This document shows, piece by piece, positions 19,010 through 31,919 of a DNA stretch of 64,000 nt. Both the position numbers and the translations under genes were made by a program. The stretch is from positions 64,501 to 128,500 of the forward strand of contig RPFO01000348.1 of NCBI GenBank assembly GCA_009746045.1, written 5' to 3'. A model generated the notes under the pieces. The model made no database searches. It was not told the DNA's origin and saw nothing but the letters and a program-made list of their open reading frames with translations. Each line of letters starts with the position of its first letter. Position 1 is the first letter of the stretch. This DNA comes from Mesostigma viride. Its lineage: Eukaryota; Streptophyta; Mesostigmatophyceae; Mesostigmatales; Mesostigmataceae.

Positions 19010-21269
19010 GGGGATGTGGCACCTCAAAACACTTAAAATTTACATATGCTAATATCACTTGAAATTCATTTGCACAATGCTAAGTTATGATTGGGGGCAC
19101 TAAATAACATCTCTAGTGAGTTGTCCATGCACTTTTGGGGGGTACTACCCCCATATATACGCCAATAATGCGCTATAAATAGCAAAAGACGCTAACTAGG
19201 GCTGGTTATGCCCCAGCCAATCCACAAAACAGGTTGACCCAAAAAGCACAAGCCGCGTAGTTGCTTCCAGGCACATCGCAAACAGCAACTTACATGGGGC
19301 ATACGGACACCGCCGTTCAAAAAATAGCCCGTGGCGCCAAAAACGCGATTTTTTTCACTTAAAAAAATAAAACAATTCATAAACTTGTCAGATCAAGCCA
19401 AAAAGCACTATTAAATTTCGGCACGGGTGCTCCCAGCCACGGTCCAAGTTTGAGGTCAATCGGACAACCCTAGCTCAAGTTATTGCGTTTGGCAGATGCC
19501 ACTCTCACGACCGCTAAAGAGGGTTTTTCTTTGTACAAGGCCACTTAGGCATGATGTTTTCCATCCAAAAAGCCTGAAAGCATGCCCTACTCGATCACAA
19601 AACATAAGCAAACGCCTAGGCACCTCATCTGCCCTCACCTGCCCTCGGCATGGCCAACCTTGCAAGCGCAAGCATAGCAACACGATCGCTAGGCATACAT
19701 GCCAAGAGAGCATACACTATACTCAACCCAAGGTTACCTTGTAAACTTCACGCCAAGAACTCAGCAAATCTATGACCAAAAGCACCTCTAACTCTTGCTC
19801 ACTGATGACGACACATGCTCAAGGTCGGGGGTCACTGTGGCACGCACTGATGGGTTTCCTAGACGACCACCTGACAAGGCGCTAAGGACCACTCAGTAAC
19901 CAAGTAAACACAATTACACTTTGCATGCCATCCAACATGCATCAAATACATGCTGAATATGTTATGAAATACAAATGGGTGGCCACACACCTCATACCCC
20001 TTCACCGTCCCTCGAGCATGGCCAGACTTATAAGCATGTGAATAGCAATAATGATGATGGCACTAAAATGCCTAATCAGCATTTTCTATGTTTCTCCCAG
20101 GTTAGAGTGTTAAGGTTTATGCCAACCAAGCTAATCAACACTGCAGCGACTCCTTAACTGCCCTACCTGAGATGGGCAGCAAACTGGAAAGATGGAGGGC
20201 AAGGAACCAAGGAGATCATGGCATACAAAGCTTGCATGCAGTCAACCATGTCAACCATGGTTGGCTCAGCACATTGCAGTCTTTTCACATCATCATATCA
20301 AGGGAAAGCTCAAATAAACCAATGGTGGCAGCTATCTACATGCAGTCACACAAATGCAATATCTCCGACATGATCGTCAATAAAACACTTCCTCCCCTGC
20401 ACGATAGAATGGAAAGAAACCATTGGCGGGCCTCCAGCGCATGAGCGCTGTGATGCCGCTGCGAAGAGAGGGTGCGTCACTCTCACACAACTAGAAGCTT
20501 CCATACGCACAACATCCTTGCCAGAATACCTTAAACCTTCCCGAGAAGCAATAGGCTTCGACTGAAGCGGCCTTGACCACGACATCAATGAAAACAATCT
20601 AAAGTAGCCAGGTATTCGACAACACCACGGCAAGCAACGGCGAGCTAGCTGGCGGAAACTGCCCAAAAAGAACGAAAAAAACTTCGAACGATGAGCTAAT
20701 AGAAGAAAGAACTGATAGCACAGAACATTCGCGACAAATCTATCTATACCTTGCCCTCGCAGATCCCTCACCCAGGCGCGCAACAACGGCCGTTCTTCCA
20801 TGGAAGGTTCCGACATGCACTGCAGAGGCCTGAAGAATTACTTACCGAGAACGGCCGAAAATGTAGCAAAAAGCACCAGTTCGGTTTGGAATTCAATGCT
20901 ACCGATACGAATTCATCCTTCGCGGTCAAAAAGCCCCCCAAAACTGCGAATTTACTGCCGCTATCACGAATTCTATTTTATTCCACGCGACGAAAAAATG
21001 CAGTTTACCCCCCATGCCGATGGCAGAAAAAGAAAGCAGCGATATTGTAAATCAGCTACTTGCCGCCACAAACCAACATCATTAAATCATCGTCTTCAAC
21101 ATTCGAGCATTTTTTTGGCATTTCTCTAGCCTTACATTGCTAGTTTCGCCTAAACGCAGTCGCCATGGCCACTTCCGCAAGGGGTGCGCGCACCGTGCAC
21201 CCACTTTTCACGGTACGGCTGGTACCGCGAATTTTTTGGCGCGGAAAAAATTCGGCGCGCCGCGTCCCC
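19010..21269. mobile_element. TTAA-flanked DNA element, no transposase seen
   Basis: TTAA at 19006-19009 and again at 21270-21273. Ends are GGGGATGTGGCACC on the left and, inverted, GGGGACGCGGCGCG on the right; most differences are transitions. 2,260 bp, AT-richer than its surroundings, with no ORF above about 160 codons and no recognisable transposase. TTAA duplications are typical of piggyBac-type elements, so a non-autonomous relative is likely. Confidence 0.55.
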
Positions 21270-21273
21270 TTAA

Positions 21274-22104
21274 TCTCAAGGTCCTCACAGGTGCGCTCAC
21301 CAGGCCCTAGGAGCACGTCCCGCCTCCACTGGAGATCGACGCGCTCTTCTTGTCCATGGCCATCCACAGGAGAGCCGATAAGATGGAATATCGACACTCC
21401 TGGGAACCTGGAGGGCCACGAACCGAAGTATCGTACCCGAGTAGCACCGAACGCCCTTCGCACACCATTCCATCCGATCTCGTCCGTAAGGTATGGGAAA
21501 ACGAGTGGATATTCCAGCACCACCCGTGTGCTGCGGCGGCAGAAGACACAGCGGCAGCCTTGGTTGTGCGCGACCAAAGGCAGCTGGCTGACACTTGCTG
21601 CCGCAATGGTGGAACCCAGAGGAGGGCCGAAGAACGTGGTGTCTCATGTAGTCCTTCAGGTCCCAAGCCAAGTCATCTGGCAGGGGCGGCCACTCCTGTT
21701 GCATGGTCGAGGATCTGCCAGCGTTGCAACCATATGGGCTCACTCGCGCCCATAAGGCGGAACCCGCACCATTTGGCGGGGTCTCTCTCCTCAGCTTCCG
21801 GGATGACCACTCTGATGATCGGGTCCTTGGTTCGTTGGACACCGACATAGTCCGCTGACTGTGCTTGTTGATCAGCGTGCTGTGGCTGGCTGGGTGCCTT
21901 GGGACCAACGCCGACGGCTGGCTGGGTGATGTCCGGGAGGGGTTGCCGAGACTCCTGAGCACGCCGAGTAGACCCGGGGCGACGCGTACATAGTGAAGGT
22001 CGGCATGTACCGTCCGCGCGTAGGCCTGCATGTTGGGGAAAAGGGATGGTGTGTGGGTGGGGGACACCGACCAGCATGCACACAAAAGATCGGGTAAAAT
22101 CCAT
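21274..22104 (-). pseudogene. Gypsy-4 sequence downstream of the chromodomain, decayed
   Basis: Between the chromodomain stop (22110) and the TTAA element. Overlapping minus frames (22085-21297, 22104-21673, 21666-21307) carry broken pieces such as IIRVVIPEAEERDPAKWCGF and PLPDDLAWDLKDYMRHHVL. This reads like one accessory ORF with several frameshifts. No domain recognised. Confidence 0.4.
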
Positions 22105-22109
22105 CCTAA

Positions 22110-23886
22110 CTACTCCAACCCATTCTTGCGCTTATAGTGCTGTAACAGCCACCTACACCCATCCAACTGATCCTCGGTTCGCCAAGAGTATTGCATGGGA
22201 TCTGCTTCCGACTGGCCGAGCTTCCATTGTACGCGGTATTGGCGCACCATGCCCCTACCTCTCTTCTGATCACGGTGGCCCACAATGGCCTCCACCTCGT
22301 TCTCCTCTACCTCTCCCGTCTCTGGGTTGTGTTCTAGCGGCACAGGGGCGTCTACCATACCTGGGAACGTGCTCTTGTGGTACAGTTTTAGCTGGTCCCT
22401 GTGGAACGTGTTATTCTGCACCTGCCAAGTGGATGGCACATCTACCCGAAACATGCAGTCCTTGAATTTGTCCACCACTGGGTAGGGGCCGAGGAAGATT
22501 GGCTTCAGCTTGGTCTTATGCCCGGCCTCTACCTTCTGGGCGAAACGACCTAGTTGAGGACCCTCCACGAGGACCAGGTCCCCGATCTCGATCGCGGGCG
22601 TGCGGGCATCAATCGACGCTCTCAAGCGCGCCAGGCGTTTGTCTCGTGTGGCTTGCATGGTATATCCCAAGACCGCACTTTCCTGTGCTTGCTTCATCTG
22701 TTCAAGCATCTCGCGATCCCTCACACCTCGCACCGTCGTGCGTATGGTTGCGTCCTTGCCGGGCATCTGGCTGGCCAGCATTTCGGCTGGGGTGAGGGGG
22801 TGCTGTTCTGTGTCCAGGAAAAATGGCGTATAGCCGTGGGCAGCCTGGGACGAGTTGTTATAAGGGCAAACTTGACAAACCCAATGAATTCATCCCAGTT
22901 ATCGCCCCGCCCCTTGATGTAGTGGCGCATGGTCTCCTCCACTACCCCGTTAAGTCGTTTTACCAGGTGTGTAGAGGAGCTGTGGTATGCGGTCCCGAGG
23001 GAGACCTTGGTGTCCAGGATCCCGAAGAATTCCTGCCAAAACGTGGCAGTGAACAGCTTGTCACGGTCGGAGCTAGATAAACTGGCGACTCAGCCCATTG
23101 AAGACATTGTCTAGGTAGAGCCGGACACAATCCTGCGAGGTGAGTGTCAGGGGACAAGGCACCAGATGGCACCGGCGTGTCAACCGATCGAGGAACACCA
23201 AAATCTGCTCGTTACCCGACGGGGTCCTTTTGAATGGACCATGCAACGAAGTCCATCATCAGGCTGTCCCAAGGTCGCAGCGGATCGGGTAATGAGTGGG
23301 GTGTGGCCTGCGACCCGGTGTTGCGCGGCCTCATCAATTGGCGCGAATGGCATGTGCGCACATAATCCAGTGCCTCCTGCTTCATACCAGGCCAGAAGAA
23401 TAGCCGTCGCAGGTGGGTTAGGACACGATGGGTGCCCTGATGACCTCCCAAGGAGGAGCCGTGGAGCTCATGCAAGAGCGCGGCTCTAGCGATGGGCGGG
23501 ATATACATGCAGCCGCCATTGATCCCCCGGTCCCGTCATCACGTACAAGAACCAGTCCTCGAACTTGCAGGGGAGTCCGTTCATCTGCTGCAGGTGCGCT
23601 GCAATGGCTGCCTGCACCTCGGGTTCGGACACAGTGAACCTACTGACCATGCGCTCCAAGTCGGACGTAATCGTAAAGCTCTCCGTGTTGCCTTCGGGTA
23701 CGGGCAGCTTTTCCAAGTCGTCCAACTCCTGGCGAATGGTGATATCACCTGGTTGTGAGGTCAGGACTCGCCTAGTCATGGTTCGCATGAGCGCATTATT
23801 GATGTCCGCAACGGAGCCGAAGTTGCTGTCGACGAGAAGGGGCTCGCCGAGTGGTGTAAGGCTAAAGCCACCTACTGGTGGGGGCC
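22110..23886 (-). pseudogene. Gypsy-4 integrase with C-terminal chromodomain
   Basis: Right to left: a conserved lead-in (LDDLEKLPVPEGNTESF), the zinc-finger region (LLHELHGSSLGGHQGTH, RLFFWPGM, then a degraded CHSRQ), core start SLMMDFVAW at about 23260, then frameshifted core remnants (ETMRHYIKGRGDNWDEFIGF near 22930). A clean 22781-22110 frame follows, with the GPYPVVDKF/HRDQLKLYHKS integrase tail and a chromodomain-like end (VEAIVGHRDQ ... YRVQWK ... WRTEDQLDGCRWLLQHY). Chromodomains on integrase mark chromoviruses and are thought to guide insertion to heterochromatin. Not functional. Confidence 0.8.
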
Positions 23887-24371
23887 GGGCCCACTTCAAA
23901 TGTTCCGAAAAGTGTGACACTTTTTGTCGTTTTTTGGACTTTTTCGACGATCGTCACTCTGCAGAGTGATTCGTCGTGCGAAATCGTGCGAAATTGTGCG
24001 AAATTTGCTGAAATCGTGTGAAATTTGCTGAAATCGTGCGAAATTGTGCGAAATTTGCTGAAATCGTGTGAAATTTCATGTGAAAAATGCCGACGGTAAA
24101 AAATTTCGATGTGCACAACGTGTGTGAATTCATGCGAATTTTTGTCAAACGTCACTCCCCAAAACGACCCTTGGTTGAAATCCATGCGAAATCGTGCGAA
24201 ATCATGCAAAATTGTGCGAAATCGTGCGAAATCGTGCGAAAATGTGTGAAAATTTTGCGAAAATCACGCGAAAATCACGCGAACTCGTGCGAAATTTTAA
24301 TTTTTTTTTGCGAAAATAGCGAAAAAGTGTCACACACTTGGCTTGGACGGCGGAACATTTGAAGTGGGCCC
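23887..24371. mobile_element. MITE-like element with long terminal inverted repeats
   Basis: 485 bp. The left end GGGCCCACTTCAAATGTTCC is exactly repeated in inverted form at 24351-24371. GGCC on both sides may be a 4-bp duplication or part of a 25-bp inverted repeat, since GGCC is itself palindromic. No coding capacity. It interrupts Gypsy-4 between RNase H and integrase. Confidence 0.75.
23970..24300. repeat. Irregular short tandem repeat based on GTGCGAAAT
   Basis: Fills most of the MITE interior: GTGCGAAAT, GTGTGAAAT, GCTGAAATC and similar 9-12-base variants recur on both sides of a less repetitive centre (about 24080-24180). Confidence 0.75.
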
Positions 24372-24375
24372 GGCC

Positions 24376-24703
24376 TGGGACCGTATGACTGAGAGGGATC
24401 CGCTGATGGGACCCCTCCCCCCCTATCAGGGTGAGCGCGTCCTCGTGCTCGTCGCGGGACCACGGGGCCAAAACGTCAGGGGTGGTATGGTCCTCATGGA
24501 AGAGGAACCGTGAGATCAAGGATCCATCCGACACGCCATACGGCGGGACAGGACCCATGGTGGGCACACAAACGGTGTGCAGCACATCCAAGTCCTCATA
24601 GAAACTTTGGTAGTCTGCGCGGCGAGAAAGCGCGTCCGGGACAGCGTTGTCCTCGCCCTTCACGTATTGAATGCGAAAGGGGGCGAACTGGGACAGGTAC
24701 TCC
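24376..24703 (-). pseudogene. Gypsy-4 RNase H C-terminal part
   Basis: MEYLSQFAPFRIQYVKGEDN then VPDALSRRADY, the classic end of Gypsy RNase H, followed by the linker toward integrase. It joins 35683-36186 across the LINE insertion. Confidence 0.8.
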
Positions 24704-24714
24704 ATCCAACGCGC
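24704..24714 (+). repeat. 11-bp target site duplication, left copy (ORF1-only LINE)
   Basis: ATCCAACGCGC, repeated at 35672-35682. Confidence 0.88.
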
Positions 24715-24914
24715 AAGGCTTCGAGATAGGATGCTGAAAACATGAAAATGGCTGACGGCGGTATGGCTGACGGCGGAGCTCAGATCTTTTGCGTCTGAGC
24801 CCCGAATTCGGTCAGACCACTCGCATTCGATGCGCTTTATTCAGACGTACACGCCAGTATAATCCGTTACGGCTGAAACGCAGTATTGTCAAAGTTATCA
24901 CGTGACAAGCAGCT

Positions 24915-25156
24915 ATGACGACCCCAAAAGCAAAACGGGGTTTGGAAAAGGAGCTTACCGGCTCCCAGCCCAACCCTCTCGCCATCGTTCTTGCCCAGCC
25001 GCCTGGGCTCTCCAACCCATCGCCAGCAGACCCATCGCCAAGCGCCTCGCCTGAGCCCAAGAAACCATGCCACGACCGCCTCAAATGGAGCCTATTCTTG
25101 CCCGGCGACAAACATTTCAGCCTCCTCGACTGGCAGAAACTGTCGCCGCAGGAAGT
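24915..25156 (+). pseudogene. LINE ORF1, 5' part (interrupted by Copia-2N)
   Basis: ATG at 24915 (MTTPKAKRGLEKELT). Basic and Pro-rich start, then LKWSLFLPGDKHFSLLDWQ. Broken after LSPQE by Copia-2N; resumes at 34102 in the matching frame (VLQFLTQERKLF). Confidence 0.75.
25152..25156 (+). repeat. 5-bp target site duplication GAAGT, left copy (Copia-2N)
   Basis: Repeated at 34097-34101. Confidence 0.9.
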
Positions 25157-25855
25157 AGTTAACGCCAAGCGCATTGGCGTGATCCTGATTCGGCATATCT
25201 CTGCGATTCCAGCGGCACCGGAACGAGTTCATTCCGACAAGTATCAAGAAAGTTATGGTGTTCCGACTTCCCGGTCGCGCGCGAGCGCGAGCCGGCTGTT
25301 CTTCTAAGTGGTGCGTGAATATGTGCCGACGACATATGGGGTCGACAGTAATTCCTGGGCTGACAGGAATTAGGTGCTGAACCTACGACGGTATTGGATT
25401 AATACGTCGTACGCAGGAAATAGGAACCTTAACCTGTGGTCTGTTGGTACCGCAGGCTTAGTCCTGGACTATTGGGTGCAGACGCAATAATCATTGTGGA
25501 CTGTACACTGTGGTCACTGTGCCTGTATGGCAGACCTACTGTATAGGATCTGGACGCTGTACAGGTTGTTAATACTGTACCGGGGGTGTTAATACTGAGC
25601 AGGCCTACGAGGCTGCTCAGGCCTAGCAAAGCACAGTGCACAAGTATATAAAGAATAGGCCAGTGCCAACTGGTTAGATCTCTTGCGAGCCCGTCTCACG
25701 TGTGTTGCCTTGACTTGGCAAACTCGTGTCTAAGCACTCACGTGCACGAGTGCTGTAAGCCTATATTTTTAACCAAGCTCCATTCCAACCATTCTCATGA
25801 TGAATCTATCCGCGCGCATTGGAATCTATCTATCCCTACACATTGCGCTTTAACT
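25157..25855 (+). repeat. Copia-2N left LTR (699 bp)
   Basis: Starts AGTTAACGCC, ends TTTAACT. TATA-like box at 25645-25652 and the same two hairpins as Copia-2. Confidence 0.95.
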
Positions 25856-28800
25856 CAAATTACAACGATGTTCCGGTTCCATCAAGGCGGTTTACTGCCT
25901 GGGCTTAATCGTCGAGTTTAATCCTGCGCTGGACTGCTGCGGATACTCGCGGAATCGAGACTAGCGGATCATAGAAGGGCGCGGTACCAGATTATCGGTT
26001 TATGATGCGTTCCGGAAATGGTTGAGTTCCCAACGACGGCCGAGGCTAAGTTTATCTTGGAGGTTGTTGGTGGGCGTTTGTACGCCAGGACTAGCTGGAT
26101 TGGCTGCGTGAAGGTTTCCTGAGCTATCCAGATTGCGGGCACGTTATTGGCGACGAATGAGTTTCGTTGCTGGCCTGCTACGTGTTGACGAGCGCTCCTG
26201 GCTGTTTCGCATTTCCTGATGACAAGATGTTGCGGAATCGGCTTTTAGTGATCCTTGTGGGTTGCTGGGTTTTAATGGATCGAGTTATCCAGATTTATCA
26301 AGAGTCAACTGCGCATGCGGTTCGGCATGGATCGAGTCGATCAGATCATTGGTTGCGTTCCGGTTTGCGGCATGGCTATGCTTTGCAGCTGAGTGAAGCT
26401 ACGAGTTTCAAGCGTTCGAGATTTGTCGTCAAGCGAAGGCGTTTCGCTGCCATGGGTGGCGGTCAAGCATGTTGCTGCAGTGGTGGCTACGACAAGCTCG
26501 GCTGGTGTTGACTGTCGAGTATGCTGGCGAGTTTAATTTCGCGCATGTAGTCGACATAGCTGCGAGCTGTGCTGGTCGCGAGCTCGAGGAGCTACGCGAG
26601 GCGTCATCTGCAAGGTTGCAGTTTGTGCGGTGTGGAGTTATCCTTCGTCAATCTTTCCAGATTTATATTGCAAAGCTGCAGATTGCTGTCGAGTTCTCTT
26701 TATACCGCTTGATGAGCGATTGTGAACGGCGCTGGTGTGGGCGTGTCGGCAGCTAGAGGGTGAAGTTGTTTCGACTGCGACGAGAGAGCGTCGGCATATG
26801 GGGAGCAGCGAGGAGAAGTTGTTCCTGGTTAATTTTCCGAGTCGCGGGTGACGGTGTATGTCGCGAGCGACTGGGTGTGCCGCAGGCGACTGGGTATGTC
26901 GCGAGCGACCGGGTATGTCGCAGGCGGCAGATCTAGAGTATGTAGAGCGATGGCAAATGATGGCTGCAGGTTGCAGTTAATTGCATATTTGCTCTCAGCA
27001 TTCCACTGCTATATGTGGTATGGCGCTATGAGAATCATGGCATTGAGGCCGTGATTGCAGAACTCGTGGAGTTTGCAAGGAATTAATGGATGGTGCGTCC
27101 ATCATTAGTTGGCGCGCGTGTACGTGACTGGCAGGCAGCTCCTACAAGGTCAGCATTTCCTGAGTCAGCGACTGGCAGGCAGGGATGGTTTTGTTGGTCG
27201 GGGGTAGCCAGATAGCGTACAAGGCGAGAGCTGAAGGGTTCCCATAGCCGGAGGTCTCGCTGAAGACGTGCTGTTTCTGGGTCATGTATGCAGTAGCCGA
27301 AGCACAGTTGTGCTGTTCTGCGTGTGAAGGGGCTTGAGGGCCAAGTAACATGCCGTTTTCTCCACCGCTTGTATGTTGAGTGTGTCCCCGAGCGGGTGTT
27401 GAGTACATCATTCCTGTTAAGGGATATGTGAGGGACAGCCCCAGGCTCGGTCTAGCATGGTGTTGCTATTCCTTGAAGCATGAACACACTGGGGGATCAG
27501 ATGCTGAATGTGTTTCCAAAATTACTGCAATAATTTGACGGTTGTTGGTGACTGGCCTGTTTGCACAGGGTCAGGTTGAGCTCCCATGTGATCTCTGTAT
27601 TGATGTGTGAGGGTGGGCAACTCACAGTGTCTAATCACCAAGAAAATGTCCTCATATGAGGACATTCTTAAGCATGGATACCATTTGTAATAACTCACAC
27701 ATTTCAACATATCCATGGGTACGGCATGGAACCATGTTCATTTATGATATGTTCAAGAGTAGCAATGCTTAACATCCATGAAATATGCTCATTGTATAAT
27801 GGTTTACGATTTATGAATGCAGGGGGGTCGCTACCCGAGTGACCAACAAGCACTCAAGTCAACAATATGCCCAGAAAGAAGGCAGGGCCAGGTCATGGCT
27901 GGTCCTGAAAATGCACCCAACCAAGGTGCCCACAACATGTCTACGTTACACCCTCGCTATCCTAGACCCTGCAGCCTGCCGGGGGGGGGCACAAAACGTA
28001 ACTGGCAGCCAGGGACCATGGTGCAGGCCAAATAGCAGGTGTAAAGCTAGCTCAAAGCTAGCTCAGTCCAAAGAATGAAATAAGAAGCAAATACTTGCCA
28101 AGGTTAGGTCCATGATCGTTATTGGAGGCTTGGCTGCCACCACGGTGCTCGACAATGATGCTGAAGCCTTCAATTATATATGAAGCAGATACTGCAAAGA
28201 GGCACAAATAGCAATACAAGCACAATGTAAGCATGACAAGCTCAAGTTTCCAAGCCAGTCTAGCTCACTTGGACATGAGGTTAAGCGTTAGAAACATATG
28301 GGCAACATCCCAGCAAGCCTTGAAAACTTAGTTTTCAGCAACAAGGCAGTATATGTGTTGAATCAAACTACCACATTGCAACTAAGCACAGTGACTTCTA
28401 CTTGCTGCTGTTTTGACGACGCAAGGCCGTTTACCTTTTCAGTGACACCACGGGGAAAGAAAGCATTACCCAGCAAACTTCCTTTAAGTTCCCCGGACAT
28501 AGGCGTAATCACAACCACGACGTTGGACATTGAAAAGAACCGGAATCATTAAGTCTGCGGGAGTTATAAGCTACGATACTCTTGACACGCTTATTTAGAA
28601 CGATGCGGTTGCGGATGACATCCGGAACCTTGTTCTTGACGTGCGCCCAGGCCGCCAGCTGCGCGGGACAGCTCAAGAAATATATATTAAAGGACGGTGA
28701 CGCCCGGGAAGCACCCAGCCTTGCGGCAAAAGTAAAATATGGCTCGCGCTCGCCGTGGTTTTCGCCAGGCGTGACTGCGATATCACGACGAAAAAATGGA

Positions 28801-29855
28801 GACTCTTTGACCCATCTAACTGCCCAGGTCCCTCTGTTGCCCGGGTCGCCCATTAACCCAGAAGCGTACCATAACCCATACTCGCGATATCCACAGCTAC
28901 TGGGCGGAAAAAGAAATTGTAAAACCGAACTGCATACTGACCTATCATGCCATCTACGTAGCTTCCAGATTTTCTTCAACGATGCCAAAATCCGTTCATG
29001 AACAATATTTTCGACATATACAAAGCAACTGCACGTCAAAAGCAGCATCTTCGAAATGACTAGATGATGATCTAAAGTTCTGTCTTCATTCGGGGCAAAA
29101 TCATGGCCTATAACGTTCAGGCAAGCCTCAGAACTGGAACGACCCCATAGCCGTCACTCGACAAAATACTCGATTACATTGCAACGTTCTTGCTGTAGTA
29201 GGTACTTTTCCTCGCCTCATATTTTCCAGGTACGGTCGGCCCCTGTCGACCCCGGGGGCTTGGCGCGCTCAGTACCTATCCCAGTTTCGCGCCAAAACCC
29301 ACCAGGGATCCTCAGGACCAACTTTGGCGCCAAAACCGCCCCCCTGACCCCCCCCGTCTCAAACGAGGACTATGTCCTCAAATGAGGACATTTGGTTTTT
29401 GGACAACAGCATTGTGCAGAATGCCCCTGGTCTAGTTCATGACAGGGAAGGGCACCCTTATTACAGTTGTATAAGGGTGTGGATAAGGGCCTCGCGGTTG
29501 GCCGTTACCACCATGTGCTGGTGTGTAATTAGTGATCGAGACCCAGGAAGTACCTCTTCTGGATTGAAGTGTGGGAACTTAGGGTCTAACAAGTGTTCGG
29601 TTTGATGTTTTGATTTGTGCCAACAATCTGAAGTCAAGCATTTGCATCTGATCGATTTTCAAGGTTTAGGCAGCTGGGCTTGGCGTGGTGAGCCAGGTGG
29701 AAACCAGTTGGCCATAAATGCTTTGAGTGGTTTTGGAAACATCACCTTAGCAATAATATGCCTGTTCTGTGATCAGCCATTCAAGGACAGGTAAGCTGAT
29801 GGGAGTCAGTTATACCTGGGTACCTGAGGTTTGCCAGCTGCAGGTGTAATGCAGA
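25856..29855 (+). other. Copia-2N interior, 5' part, no gene recognised
   Basis: About 4 kb with no ORF I can assign. The part up to about 27600 reads like decayed coding sequence. At 26850-26930 a 22-base motif (GACTGGGTATGTCGC...) repeats about four times. From 27645 to 29391 a segment lies between two near-palindromes built on GTCCTC/GAGGAC and may be a separate DNA element. The longest frame there (29048-28509, minus, 179 codons) matches nothing I know. Confidence 0.4.
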
Positions 29856-29859
29856 GGAT

Positions 29860-30230
29860 CAGTTTGCTACAGCTGTATCGAGGCCCCAGGGTGACCCTGG
29901 CCAGGCCCCTGGGGTACCTTCATATACGGTGGTTGGGCAAGCAGACAGGCAGGCTGCACCCCTGGATTGATCGGCCAAACACCAGGCCTGATCGGGTGTG
30001 CGCCTATAACTGCGTTGGGAGGATTCCCAGAGAGATTTTAATGTTGTGGTCTTGGCTAGGCAAAGCACAAGACGGTGCCAAGATGGCTAGCATGCTCATC
30101 CAGGTGCTACGTCCTGAGGCTGCTAACATTAAAGTGGATACCAATGCTCAGGTCTCTGACATGGGATCTTGGTCAGCATACAGGAGAACTGCTGGTCGGT
30201 GAGCCAAGTTGCCCCTGGGTGTCTAGCTTT
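29860..30230 (+). pseudogene. Copia-2N fragment of the Copia-2 protease-like region
   Basis: Resembles 10495-10810 of Copia-2: the QLYRGPRVTLARPLGYLHIR reading, then VDTNAQVSDMG, then GELLVGEPSCPWVS in shifted frames. Indels and substitutions break the frame. Confidence 0.75.
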
Positions 30231-31919
30231 GTGTTGGGACACACGTGGAAAGGGCCTCAACATGCCTTAGGGGAAAATTAACAGTTGGTTAATAAACCCT
30301 AACTTTCCAGTGTTAATGGAAAACTGATGATACCCGATATGCACTGGCAGGTTGCCAGAAAATATAACCATTGGCAGCATTGCTCCTCATCCAAGCAGTG
30401 TTCATGGTATATTCTGCAATATCACTCCTGTATTTACAGTTTATCCATAATAGTGTTCCCCCATACTATGTACAAGACCTGCAGGGTCTGTTGCAAGGGG
30501 GTTCCTAATCCTGGATTCTCCAATGTGGTACGTTGGAGTGTTGCTGGGTCCAGAGTTCTGTGTCTGCAAGTGAACCTGAGATGCTGTCAGCTTCAGCTGC
30601 CCAGTGATACCTGTCGAGCTTGAAGGTGATGAACCAGAAATCCAGAAATCCAGATTTCCAGAATTCAAGAGTTCCAGAGTTCCAGAGATTCCAGTTTCCA
30701 GAGATGCAGACCAGTGTCCTGAGGGGGCTAACAATATTGTCAAGTGGATCCAGATTTTCCTGTTGAGTTCAGGCTGTCAGAGTGGCACGAGGTCACTACC
30801 TGAGTGTTGCCAGGGGATACATACATGGCTGAGTGCCAGATTTATATTTGTCTCCCGTTTTGGCAGTTGCTTACATATATGGTTTCTTGTAGCAACCATG
30901 CTGCTTTGGGGAATTATTATGTCCTCAAAAAGAAAGAAAATGTTGGAACAGTGCAGCATGTTTAAAGTTGGCTACCAGATGGAGAAGAAACCAGATTATG
31001 TTTGAAGGGTTGGCACAAGCTTCCTGAAGAAAATTTCCAGTCTACAAGGTCCGGGACTATGGAGCCTGCAGAGGATGCTTCAAGAGCAATCTGAAACCTG
31101 CTGAATGCTGAAGGCCGACTGTGGAGGGTATATACAGATCAGCATCTGCATACGTGAGTTGCTGATGATGGATGTGTGATTCCAGTTGACCCTGTCCCTG
31201 GCCTGTGCATGTTCAGATTGATTGCTGTATGACAATCAGCATATGGAAGTTGTGATGGTTCCCAGGTGTGTTGCTGTAAAACCATAGGATTTGGTTTCCT
31301 CCTAGTTTGGAGTTGGCTGGCCTGGAAGTTATGATTGATCCCAGATGTGATGCTGTGAAACCATATAGTTTGGTTGTCTCCTCATTATGGAGTTGGCTGG
31401 TCTTGGGATGATTTACTCTGTCCACGACTGTTTTGCTGTAAAACCTAGGATTTGGTTTCTCCCAGGGTGATATGGGAGTTGGCTGGTCTGAGGACATGTT
31501 TCAGGGACTGAAAAACCTTACTGATGTTTGACCTGGGGTGTTACACTGTCAGATGTGATATGGATCTGTGCACGAGGTAGCCCAAGGTTGGCTCCACGGT
31601 GTGGTGCCTTATTCAGCCTGGGTGGGGTTTTCTTCTCAGTGCCTCTATCATCTGATGCTTATGTGTACCCTGCAATGATGGTTGCTTCATGGTTATCAGT
31701 ATGGTTGTTCCTGAATGAGTTTCAGCCTGACATGTACAGTTTGTATGTGAGGGTTGATCTGTGCTCTGGATAAGGGCATATGTGGCAGGCTGAAGGACCT
31801 ACGAGAGGGGATCTGGACAATCTAGCCTAAGAATCACATTACGTTGTTTGCTGGATTTGCTTCAGATATGTATCCCTTGGTCCTTGCCACTAGAGATGTT
31901 AGTGCTTATCACGACATGT
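30231..31919 (+). other. Copia-2N interior, non-coding
   Basis: No recognisable gene. Contains the short run AGAAATCCAGAAATCCAG near 30636 and a roughly 80-bp tandem repeat at 31240-31500. Confidence 0.5.
31240..31500. repeat. Three diverged tandem copies, about 80-85 bp each
   Basis: Each copy includes GCTGTAAAACC, GGATTTGGTTTC or close variants, and GGAGTTGGCTGG (near 31309, 31389 and 31474). Confidence 0.75.

Noticed and set aside
23970-24300. CRISPR-like array because of short regular repeats
   Set aside because: Repeats are 9-12 bases, imperfect and without unique spacers, and they sit inside a palindromic element in eukaryotic DNA.
28509-29048. 179-codon minus ORF inside Copia-2N as a captured gene
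   Set aside because: No recognisable domain; composition looks like noncoding DNA. Mentioned only within the region description.
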